NCBI GenBank assembly: GCA_025359355.1
Contig: JANYGR010000152.1
Span: 1-15,083, forward strand
DNA length: 15,083 nucleotides
Source: Bacteroidota bacterium
GTDB taxonomy: Bacteria > Bacteroidota > Bacteroidia > B-17B0 > Aurantibacillaceae
Reading direction: 5' to 3'
The notes under the pieces were generated by a model that saw nothing but the letters and a program-made list of their open reading frames with translations, did not search any database and was not told the DNA's origin. The position numbers and the translations under genes are program-made. Shown in pieces: positions 1-6,528 of this stretch. Positions within the stretch are counted from its first letter, which is position 1; every line of letters begins with the position of its first letter.

Positions 1-247
1 CTATTATTGTAATGAGATAGTCATCACTATAATGTATTTCCTCATCGCACTTATCTCTTTTTTTATAATTAATAATCCGTTTTTTATTTAAATTATGATA
101 TTGAACAGGAATACAAACATCATTAGAAATATCTATTACAAAAACCGTTGGTACTTTATATAACACATATGATTTTACAAATTTCAATGTGTCATGGCTG
201 TAAACAGAATGCGCAAAAAATAACATAAACATTAAAAATTTTGTCAT
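1..247 (-). CDS. Small exported protein, N-terminal part only
   Basis: An open frame starts at the ATG whose complement is 245-247 and runs off the left edge of the window, giving 82 complete codons. The protein begins MTKFLMFMLFFAHSVYS, a short basic start followed by a hydrophobic core and a plausible signal-peptidase site after VYS, so it is probably exported to the periplasm or beyond. The visible mature part is rich in Tyr, Lys, Asn and Asp and has single cysteines in 'DVCIPV' and 'DKCDEE'. I do not recognise a family. It lies 76 bases downstream of smpB on the same strand with no obvious terminator between them, so it could be co-transcribed. The C-terminus is missing, so function cannot be judged. 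Confidence 0.6.
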   Translation of the reverse strand, partial: MTKFLMFMLFFAHSVYSHDTLKFVKSYVLYKVPTVFVIDISNDVCIPVQYHNLNKKRIINYKKRDKCDEEIHYSDDYLITII

Positions 248-323
248 ATATATTATGGTCTTATGTACTTTAATATTTAAGGAATAATCTGAATAAATAA
301 ATTACAAGTAATCAATAAATACC

Positions 324-785
324 CTATTTATACTGGCGTTTCAAGTCTCTGTCAACATCCTTCGCTTTCATATCTTCACGCTTATCAAATAGTTTTTTAC
401 CCTTGGCTAAGGCTATTTCTAATTTGGCATAGCCACTATCGGCTGTAAATAAACAAACGGGAATAATGGTGAGGCCTTGGTCTTTCATTTTCTTTTCAAG
501 TTTCTCTAATTCGCGTTTACTCAATAATAATTTACGTTCGCGGGTTGGTTCGTGATTATAAACATTCCCTTCGGTGTAAATACTGATGTTTAGGTTTCTA
601 ACGTAAAGTTCGCCAGCTCTAAAATAACAGAAACTGTCCACTAATGAAGCTTTTCCAAGCCTTATCGATTTAATTTCGGTGCCAACCAGAACCATTCCGG
701 CAGTATAATTTTCAATAAAACTATAATCAAAACTCGCTCGGCGATTTCTGATTGAAATTTTTTGCTGTATATTAGAACTCTTCAT
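324..785 (-). CDS. smpB: SsrA-binding protein SmpB
   Basis: SmpB binds tmRNA (SsrA) and brings it to stalled ribosomes for trans-translation, which frees the ribosome and tags the unfinished peptide for proteolysis. The 153-residue product has the normal family length. Seen in the sequence are the N-terminal 'NRRASFDY' (14-21), 'GTEIKSIR' (35-42), the 'HEPTRERKLLL' block (78-88), 'GLTIIPV' (104-110) and the basic 'AKGKKLFDKRE' segment (127-137). The basic tail that follows (138-153) is the part known to enter the empty mRNA channel. The ATG at 785 puts the conserved core at its usual distance from the N-terminus. The gene is divergent from the acetyltransferase gene, 41 bases away. No tmRNA gene is visible here. 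Confidence 0.97.
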   Translation of the reverse strand: MKSSNIQQKISIRNRRASFDYSFIENYTAGMVLVGTEIKSIRLGKASLVDSFCYFRAGELYVRNLNISIYTEGNVYNHEPTRERKLLLSKRELEKLEKKMKDQGLTIIPVCLFTADSGYAKLEIALAKGKKLFDKREDMKAKDVDRDLKRQYK

Positions 786-826
786 AAATTATAAATGTAA
801 AGATACACAAATACTAATTCACAACG
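786..826 (-). promoter_or_regulatory. Possible smpB promoter in the divergent gap
   Basis: This 41-base gap must hold the promoters of both smpB and the divergent acetyltransferase gene, or at least of smpB. On the minus strand TATCTTTA (complement of 798-805) matches the Bacteroidota -7 consensus TAnnTTTG at 7 of 8 positions. GTTG (complement of 822-825) lies 16 bases upstream, where TTTG is expected. Transcription would begin a few bases before the smpB ATG. No equally good site is seen for the plus strand. Confidence 0.3.
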
Positions 827-1315
827 ATGGTACAACTTATTTTAGCCGATCAATCTCATATTGATACTATTTCCGAATTGGCACACACCATTTGGAATGC
901 TCATTATGTCCCTATTATTGGGCAAGAACAAGTTGACTATATGTTGTCTCAAATGTATAATAAGGAGAATTTAAAACTTCAATTAGAAGTTAATAAGCAC
1001 CAGTTTTTCTTAATACATAAGGATAACGTATGTGTTGGGTTTATTTCGGTGAGCTCTAATAATCAGTCAGATTATTTTTTACATAAATTTTATATTCATA
1101 AGCACGAATCTTGTAATGGTTTAGGAACAGAATGTTTAAATGTCTTAGTAGAACTTCTTAATCCTAAGAGTCTTACTCTTACGGTTAATCGTCAAAATTA
1201 TAAGTCAATTAATTTCTATTTCAAAAATGGATTTGTGATTGATCGCGTAGAAGATTTTGATATTGGGAATGGTTTTGTGATGAACGATTTTGTGATGGTA
1301 AGGAAAATTAATTAA
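827..1315 (+). CDS. GNAT-family N-acetyltransferase
   Basis: The 162-residue product has the layout of a GNAT acetyltransferase, which moves an acetyl group from acetyl-CoA to an amine. The N-terminal strand and helix 'LILADQSHIDTISELAHTIW' (4-23) begin the fold. The strand 'FYIHKHES' (88-95) leads into 'NGLGTECLNVL' (97-107), the motif A turn that binds the CoA pyrophosphate; the usual Q/RxxGxG is reduced to NGLG. 'NRQNYKSINFYFKNGF' (121-136) is the motif B helix with the typical N-x-x-x-x-x-x-F-Y-x-x-x-G-F pattern, and the C-terminal 'NDFVMVRKI' is the usual last strand. The substrate (small molecule, antibiotic or protein N-terminus) cannot be deduced. It is divergent from smpB, and a 124-base gap separates it from the next operon. 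Confidence 0.88.
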   Translation: MVQLILADQSHIDTISELAHTIWNAHYVPIIGQEQVDYMLSQMYNKENLKLQLEVNKHQFFLIHKDNVCVGFISVSSNNQSDYFLHKFYIHKHESCNGLGTECLNVLVELLNPKSLTLTVNRQNYKSINFYFKNGFVIDRVEDFDIGNGFVMNDFVMVRKIN

Positions 1316-1371
1316 TACTTTTACGTTTGCTCTTCATAAGGAAAAACCCTTATCAGCTTATTAACAACCCT

Positions 1372-1408
1372 GCACTTATATCTCCGCATGGAGCTACCGA
1401 ACAAGTGC
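1372..1408 (+). promoter_or_regulatory. Two-part hairpin upstream of the DUF4290-murA operon
   Basis: GCACTT (1372-1377) pairs with AAGTGC (1403-1408), and inside it CTCC (1382-1385) pairs with GGAG (1390-1393) around a GCAT loop. An A/T-rich stretch, TTATTATTTTGTATATT, follows, close to but not matching the TAnnTTTG -7 element. The DUF4290 start codon is about 30 bases further. A separate weak hairpin, ATAAGG/CCTTAT, lies just upstream at about 1336-1352. The region may terminate the acetyltransferase transcript, or hold an operator or leader for the operon. Confidence 0.35.
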
Positions 1409-1439
1409 TTATTATTTTGTATATTTAACATTTAAATAC

Positions 1440-2147
1440 ATGATGGAATATAACACACAACTACCCCATTTAGAGATACCTGAGTACGGTAGAAACATAC
1501 AAGTAATGATCGATCATTGCATTACGATTGAAGATAGAGACGAACGTAATAAATGCGCACGCGCTATTATTCAAATCATGGGTCAATTGAACCCACACTT
1601 ACGTGATATTGCCGACTTTACTCATAAATTATGGGATCATTTATTTTTGATATCTAAATTCAAATTAGATGTAGATTCTCCTTATCCTCGTCCAAGTGCT
1701 GAAACCTTCACCACTAAGCCTTTAGTAGTGCCGTACCCTGCTTCTAAAATCAAATACAAGCATTATGGCAAAACCATTGAGCGAATTATTGATGTAGCTA
1801 AAACCTACGAAGAAGGCCCTGAAAAGAAAGAATTAACAAGGCTTATAGCAAACCACTTAAAAAAATCTTATGTTAATTGGAATAAAGATTCGGTAACAGA
1901 TGATATTATTTTTAAGCAGTTTAAAGAAATGACTAATAATGAATTAGTGATTGATGAAGGTGTTGTGCTTACTCACGTTAACGAGCTTAAAAATAAAACG
2001 CATAATAATCAAATGCCTATTACCGTTTCCAGAAGCGAAGGTGGTGGCAGTGGTGGCAAGCATCGTTTTAATAAAAATAAAAACAAAAACAATAAAAACA
2101 AACACCGCAATAATGGCGGATCTAATAATAACAGACCATCAGCATAA
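1440..2147 (+). CDS. DUF4290 family protein
   Basis: The 235-residue soluble protein opens with 'MEYNTQLPHLEIPEYGRNIQ', a start I recognise from the DUF4290 family of Bacteroidota. Its gene often sits directly before murA. The family has no assigned function that I know. Residues 1-185 are a mostly helical, charged domain with conserved-looking 'RDERNKCARAII' (33-44), 'LNPHLRD' (50-56) and 'KLWDHLF' (63-69). Residues 198-235 form a low-complexity tail of Gly, Asn, Lys, Arg and His, strongly basic and presumably disordered, of the type that can bind nucleic acid or polyanions. Two ATG codons stand in tandem at 1440 and 1443, and either could start translation. Only three bases separate its stop from murA, which implies co-transcription and probably coupled translation. 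Confidence 0.9.
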   Translation: MMEYNTQLPHLEIPEYGRNIQVMIDHCITIEDRDERNKCARAIIQIMGQLNPHLRDIADFTHKLWDHLFLISKFKLDVDSPYPRPSAETFTTKPLVVPYPASKIKYKHYGKTIERIIDVAKTYEEGPEKKELTRLIANHLKKSYVNWNKDSVTDDIIFKQFKEMTNNELVIDEGVVLTHVNELKNKTHNNQMPITVSRSEGGGSGGKHRFNKNKNKNNKNKHRNNGGSNNNRPSA

Positions 2148-2150
2148 TTT

Positions 2151-3461
2151 ATGGCAATTTTTGAAGTAACAGGAGGCAAACAACTCAAAGGCGATATTAT
2201 ACCACAAGGTGCTAAAAACGAAGCCTTACAAATTTTATGCGCTGTATTATTAACTTCCGAAAAGGTTGTTATTAGTAACATTCCAGACATTGTGGATATT
2301 AATAAATTAATTGATTTATTAAAAGACTTAGGTGTTAAAGTTGAAAAAACAGGGCACGAAGAATACTCTTTTCAATCAGATGATATTCATGTAGATTATT
2401 TAGTATCGGACGAATTTAAGAAAAAAGGTGGTGGCCTACGTGGCTCTACGATGATCATAGGCCCCATGTTAGCGCGCTTTGGTAGAGCATACATGCCAAA
2501 ACCAGGTGGAGATAAAATTGGACGTAGACGTATGGATACACACTTTATTGGTTTTGAAAATTTAGGAGCCAAGTTTATCTATGATAGCGAAACAGAAAAC
2601 TTTAAAGTAACAGCCGAAAAGTTGAAAGGTGCTTACATGTTATTAGACGAAGCATCTGTTACAGGAACTGCTAATATTGTGATGGCCGCTGTGTTGGCAG
2701 AAGGAACAACAACCATATACAATGCGGCTTGCGAACCATACTTACAACAATTATGTAAGATGTTGAATCGCATGGGCGCAAAAATTTCCGGTGTAGGCTC
2801 TAACCTATTAACCATTGAAGGAGTAGCTTCTTTAAAAGGAACAACGCATCGCATTTTACCGGATATGATTGAGATAGGCTCTTTCATTGGTATGGCTGCC
2901 ATGACTCAATCAGAGATTACGATTAAAGATGTGTCTTACGATAATTTAGGTTGTATTCCTCGCGTATTTTCTCGCTTAGGAATTCAAATGGAACGTCGTG
3001 GAGATGATATTTATATTCCTTCTCAAGAACATTACGAAATAGATTCTTTTATTGATGGCTCTATGCTAACTGTTTCGGATGCCATATGGCCAGGCTTTAC
3101 ACCTGATTTGTTAAGTATTATGTTGGTAACAGCTACTCAAGCGCGTGGTAATATTTTAATACACCAAAAAATGTTTGAGAGCCGTTTGTTCTTCGTTGAT
3201 AAATTAATCGACATGGGCGCTCAAATTATTTTATGCGATCCGCATCGTGCCACAGTGATGGGACTTGATCGAAAAGTTCAATTACGTGCTATACAAATGG
3301 CATCACCTGACATCAGGGCTGGTGTAGCTTTATTAATTGCCGCGATGAGTGCTAAAGGTAAGAGTACTATTTTCAATATCAATCAAATTGATAGAGGTTA
3401 CCAAAACATTGATGGTCGTTTAAACGCCATAGGAGCTGAAATTATTAGAAAAAACGCATAA
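2151..3461 (+). CDS. murA: UDP-N-acetylglucosamine 1-carboxyvinyltransferase
   Basis: MurA transfers enolpyruvyl from phosphoenolpyruvate to UDP-GlcNAc, the first committed step of peptidoglycan synthesis, in the cytoplasm. The 436 residues cover the full two-domain EPSP-synthase fold. Active-site residues match E. coli numbering early on: 'GAKNEAL' places K22 and N23. The flexible loop reads 'KPGGDKIGRRRMDTH' (117-131), so the catalytic Cys115 equivalent is Asp121. 'GFTPDLLS' carries the later conserved Asp, and 'PDIRAGVALLIAAM' carries the Arg397 equivalent. Asp at the loop position is known from naturally fosfomycin-resistant MurA proteins such as those of Mycobacterium and Chlamydia, so this enzyme should be active but insensitive. 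The stop codon overlaps the ATG of the next gene by one base (TAATG). Confidence 0.97.
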   Translation: MAIFEVTGGKQLKGDIIPQGAKNEALQILCAVLLTSEKVVISNIPDIVDINKLIDLLKDLGVKVEKTGHEEYSFQSDDIHVDYLVSDEFKKKGGGLRGSTMIIGPMLARFGRAYMPKPGGDKIGRRRMDTHFIGFENLGAKFIYDSETENFKVTAEKLKGAYMLLDEASVTGTANIVMAAVLAEGTTTIYNAACEPYLQQLCKMLNRMGAKISGVGSNLLTIEGVASLKGTTHRILPDMIEIGSFIGMAAMTQSEITIKDVSYDNLGCIPRVFSRLGIQMERRGDDIYIPSQEHYEIDSFIDGSMLTVSDAIWPGFTPDLLSIMLVTATQARGNILIHQKMFESRLFFVDKLIDMGAQIILCDPHRATVMGLDRKVQLRAIQMASPDIRAGVALLIAAMSAKGKSTIFNINQIDRGYQNIDGRLNAIGAEIIRKNA

Positions 3462-4030
3462 TGAAAAAAATACAAGTTATCATTTATGTATTAATGTTGG
3501 GTTCTTTTTTAGTGGCTTGCAAAAGTAAAAAAGAAACGACTACGAGTACTAAAGCTGAATCAGTTTCAACGTTAAACATACCTGAAGGGTTAAACTTAGG
3601 GAATAAAGCGCCTGAGTTTTCTCAAAATAACCCTAAAGGAGAGGCTATTACTTTATCTTCCTTAAAAGGTAAAATGGTGTTAATTGACTTTTGGGCAAGC
3701 TGGTGTGGGCCTTGCAGACGCGAAAATCCAAATGTTGTTGCTACTTATAACAAGTTTCATGGATTAACTTTTAAAAACGCCAATGGGTTTGAAGTACTAA
3801 GTGTGTCGTTAGATAATAATGCAGATTCTTGGACTAAAGCCATTGAGAAAGATGGTTTAATTTGGCCTTATCACGTGAGTGATTTACAATTTTGGAACAA
3901 TGCCGTTGCACAAAAATATGGCGTAAGTGCTATTCCTACTAATTTTTTAATTGATGGTAATGGAATTATCGTGGCTAAAGGACTAAGAGAAGAAGCTTTA
4001 ACTAAAACAATTGAATCATTTTTAAAATAA
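3461..4030 (+). CDS. TlpA-like thioredoxin-fold lipoprotein with active CxxC
   Basis: The 189-residue product starts with a lipoprotein signal ending in 'GSFLVAC', with Cys20 the predicted lipidated residue. A Ser/Thr/Lys-rich linker follows, then a TlpA/AhpC-TSA-like thioredoxin fold. 'GNKAPEFS' (47-54) is the usual entry, 'LIDFWASWCGPCRREN' (74-89) holds the redox pair Cys82 and Cys85, and 'SAIPTNFLID' has the cis-proline at 159. It probably acts as a thiol-disulfide oxidoreductase or reductase anchored in the periplasm. Most TlpA-type proteins reduce, but the substrate cannot be read from the sequence. It begins inside the murA stop codon and is followed after six bases by the first of three OmpA-domain paralogues. 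It is the only one of the four neighbours to keep a CxxC. Confidence 0.9.
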   Translation: MKKIQVIIYVLMLGSFLVACKSKKETTTSTKAESVSTLNIPEGLNLGNKAPEFSQNNPKGEAITLSSLKGKMVLIDFWASWCGPCRRENPNVVATYNKFHGLTFKNANGFEVLSVSLDNNADSWTKAIEKDGLIWPYHVSDLQFWNNAVAQKYGVSAIPTNFLIDGNGIIVAKGLREEALTKTIESFLK

Positions 4031-4036
4031 AATAAG

Positions 4037-5287
4037 ATGGGAAAACGTTTATTATTTATTTTTTTAGTTGTTGGTATTTTTACAAATACTTACGCTCAAA
4101 ATGGTACAGGGTTAATAGTTGGTGATAAAGCACCTAATTTGGTATTACCTACCTCTAAAAATAGTGAGCAAAGTTTTGTATTCCCTTATAATAATAAAGT
4201 AGTTCTCGTTTTCTTTTGGTCTTCTTCCGTATCTTCCTCTCAAGAAGAATTATATAAATATGCTAAACTATACAAGCGATATGGTACTTCTGAATATAAA
4301 ACCTGTGATGGCTTTGAAATGGTATCAGTCGCAATACAAAGTGACATTATTTCTTGGGGTCAGGATCTTATAAAATACAATTTATTAAAATTAAATAATT
4401 GCATCGCTTTAAAAGGTTACCAAGATTATTTTGTGAAATCGTATAAACTATCACAAACTCCCACGAGCTTCCTAATTGATGAGTTTGGAAAAATTATTTT
4501 TATCAATCCCGATGTAAGAACAGTTATGGGTTATTTAGATGAGCGAAAAAACTCTTTTTCCAATAACATTCCTCAAACTCGCGTATCCGGAAAAATTTTA
4601 ATAGGAGATAATGTTAATCCTTTAAAGAATAGTCCGGTGTATGTATTAAATGACAAACGAGATACTATACAAAAGGTATCGACCAATGATGCTGGTGCAT
4701 TTTCAATCAACAATATCAATACTTCTCAAAATTTGACTCTAAACATTCCTTTAAATAGTCAAATTTCAGAAGACCAAAAGGTGTATGTCGCATCCGAAAA
4801 TGGTGAAATTTTAGCTCCTTGTAAAAAAATTCCAACTGGCTTTGAATATAAATTATTAGATGTGGAAATGGTTTACTTAAAGCCATTAAAAGAAGTTGAA
4901 ACAACATTAAAATCAACTAAAGAATTGACTGATTTAAATTTCACTGAAAATCTTCATAAAAACGGTGGAACTAATTTAACATTAGATGCGACTAATAAAT
5001 TAGATGCTTTAATCGTTAAATTAAAATCTCATCCGAAAGCTCGTGTAGAAATTATTTCTTATACGGATTGTAAAGGAGACGCTAAAGCGAATATTGATTT
5101 ATCATTAAAACGCTCTACTATCATTTCGAATTACTTCGTCAGTAAAGGTATTACTAAAACCCGTATTAAAGCTATTGGCAGAGGAGAGTCTGAGCCCTTA
5201 AATAAATGCAAAGATGGTGTAACTTGTTCTGATGCTGAAAATGAAGTAAATAGACGTACTGTTTTTAGATTTTACGAAACCGACTAA
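4037..5287 (+). CDS. CxxC-less thioredoxin-like / OmpA fusion protein 1
   Basis: The 416-residue product has a cleavable signal peptide (cut near 'NTYA-QN', 17-22). Residues 23-170 align by eye with TlpA proteins: 'GDKAPNL', then 'LVFFWSSSVSSSQEEL' where 'DFWASWCGPCRREN' stands in the preceding gene, then the cis-Pro region 'SQTPTSFLID' (139-148). The redox pair is replaced by VSSS at 65-68, so it cannot do thiol exchange at that site. Residues 181-285 look like a beta-sandwich of the carboxypeptidase-regulatory kind ('VSGKILIG', 'NDAGAFSINNI'). Residues 300-416 are an OmpA C-terminal domain with 'RSTIISNYFVSKGITKTRI', 'GRGESEPLN' and 'NRRTVF', which should bind peptidoglycan. A C-x5-C pair (391, 397) sits in the OmpA loop. 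It is probably a periplasmic or outer-membrane-associated structural protein. Confidence 0.85.
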   Translation: MGKRLLFIFLVVGIFTNTYAQNGTGLIVGDKAPNLVLPTSKNSEQSFVFPYNNKVVLVFFWSSSVSSSQEELYKYAKLYKRYGTSEYKTCDGFEMVSVAIQSDIISWGQDLIKYNLLKLNNCIALKGYQDYFVKSYKLSQTPTSFLIDEFGKIIFINPDVRTVMGYLDERKNSFSNNIPQTRVSGKILIGDNVNPLKNSPVYVLNDKRDTIQKVSTNDAGAFSINNINTSQNLTLNIPLNSQISEDQKVYVASENGEILAPCKKIPTGFEYKLLDVEMVYLKPLKEVETTLKSTKELTDLNFTENLHKNGGTNLTLDATNKLDALIVKLKSHPKARVEIISYTDCKGDAKANIDLSLKRSTIISNYFVSKGITKTRIKAIGRGESEPLNKCKDGVTCSDAENEVNRRTVFRFYETD

Positions 5288-5307
5288 TTCATTATACTTT
5301 TAAAACT

Positions 5308-6528
5308 ATGATCCACAAAAAAATACTTATTCTCCTTTTTACTTTTATAAGTATTTTACTTTCAGCACAAACGGCTACTTTCCAAAATACATTACCGCTT
5401 ACTCAATACGGTTATAAAAACATTAGTGGCAAAGTGGAGTCTTACAATTTCTTAAAGCCCGAAAAAAAAGCGTTTTTATTTTACGATGTGATATCGGAAC
5501 CAATGGCCGAAGTGATGTATAATGGTTGCAGTTTTATCTTTAATAATATGCCTGTAACTATTTTCCCAATTTATTTCACAGGTCAATTAATAAAAAAATC
5601 CAGCAAAAATTTCTCTTCTAAAATACCTACGCAATTAATTGAGTCTCCTAACAAGTCTGATTTTAAATCATTTAACCTCACGGCCGCTGATTTCCCAATA
5701 ATAGTAGTCTACAACGAAAAAAATGAGCTATGCGGCTTCGCTAAATCTGTTGAACAAATTGTTGATATTGATTGCGGAGGGCAAATCGTTCCATCTAAAT
5801 TTTTGAGATTGCAAATTTTAACTGAAAACAAAGATAAAACCACTAATCCTTATGCTTTTAAACCGGTTATAGTATTGGGTGGAGATAAAAATGATACCAT
5901 TGTGAAAACAATGACTGATAAATACGGTGATTTTGATGCCTTGCTTCCTCACCTTAATCAGGACTATATCATTACTGTTAACGAAAAAAATCCAACAATC
6001 AACTTTGTAGTATTATCAACCCAGTCGGGAAGAAAAATAGGGAATTTCAAATCAACGGATAGAGGTTTTGAGTATCGTATCTTAAAAATAGATCTTATTA
6101 AACTACCTGATATTTATGTAGAAGAAGACATTTCTCTTAAACTAAAGCCCTTAGATAAAAAAGACCTAAAAGACTTTGTGGTAACAGAGAATTTATTTTA
6201 TGAGTTAGGAGAATCCAAATTAACACAAAGCTCAAAAGATTTATTAAATAAAATGATGATAGTTTTGCAAAGCTATGCACAATTTAATATATTAGTAACG
6301 TCTCATACCGATGCGCAAGGGGACGAAGCAACCAATTTAAAATTATCCATCAAACGCTCAGAAGAAGTTGTAAATTATTTAGTATCCAAAGGCATTGCAA
6401 AAGAACGACTGAAAGCAGAAGGAAAGGGCGAAACACAAATTAGAAACCGTTGTGTAAATAACGTAGATTGCTCTGATAAAGAACACGAATATAATAGACG
6501 AACTGAATTTAAATTTACTAAAAAATGA
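5308..6528 (+). CDS. OmpA-domain protein 2, most diverged paralogue
   Basis: The 406-residue product has a signal peptide ending near 'LLSA-QT' (18-22). It shares the middle and C-terminal parts with its two neighbours: the beta domain with 'NDTIVKTMTDKYGDFDALL' (195-213), the linker 'GFEYRILKIDLIKL' (253-266) and an OmpA domain (about 288-406) with 'SHTDAQGDE', 'RSEEVVNYLVSKGIAKERL' and 'NRRTEF'. The N-terminal 160 residues are much less like thioredoxin. There is no WCxxC-like segment, though 'DFPIIVVYNEKNELCGF' (128-144) sits where the cis-Pro strand and turn of the neighbours lie, so it may be a decayed copy of the same fold. The OmpA loop keeps C-x5-C (382, 388). The gap from paralogue 1 is 20 bases, and the stop overlaps the next start by four (ATGA). 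Confidence 0.82.
   Translation: MIHKKILILLFTFISILLSAQTATFQNTLPLTQYGYKNISGKVESYNFLKPEKKAFLFYDVISEPMAEVMYNGCSFIFNNMPVTIFPIYFTGQLIKKSSKNFSSKIPTQLIESPNKSDFKSFNLTAADFPIIVVYNEKNELCGFAKSVEQIVDIDCGGQIVPSKFLRLQILTENKDKTTNPYAFKPVIVLGGDKNDTIVKTMTDKYGDFDALLPHLNQDYIITVNEKNPTINFVVLSTQSGRKIGNFKSTDRGFEYRILKIDLIKLPDIYVEEDISLKLKPLDKKDLKDFVVTENLFYELGESKLTQSSKDLLNKMMIVLQSYAQFNILVTSHTDAQGDEATNLKLSIKRSEEVVNYLVSKGIAKERLKAEGKGETQIRNRCVNNVDCSDKEHEYNRRTEFKFTKK

Noticed and set aside
2009..2290. Minus-strand frame across the DUF4290-murA junction
   Set aside because: Its Leu/Pro-rich sequence is the complement of the Lys/Asn/Gly low-complexity tail and the start of murA.
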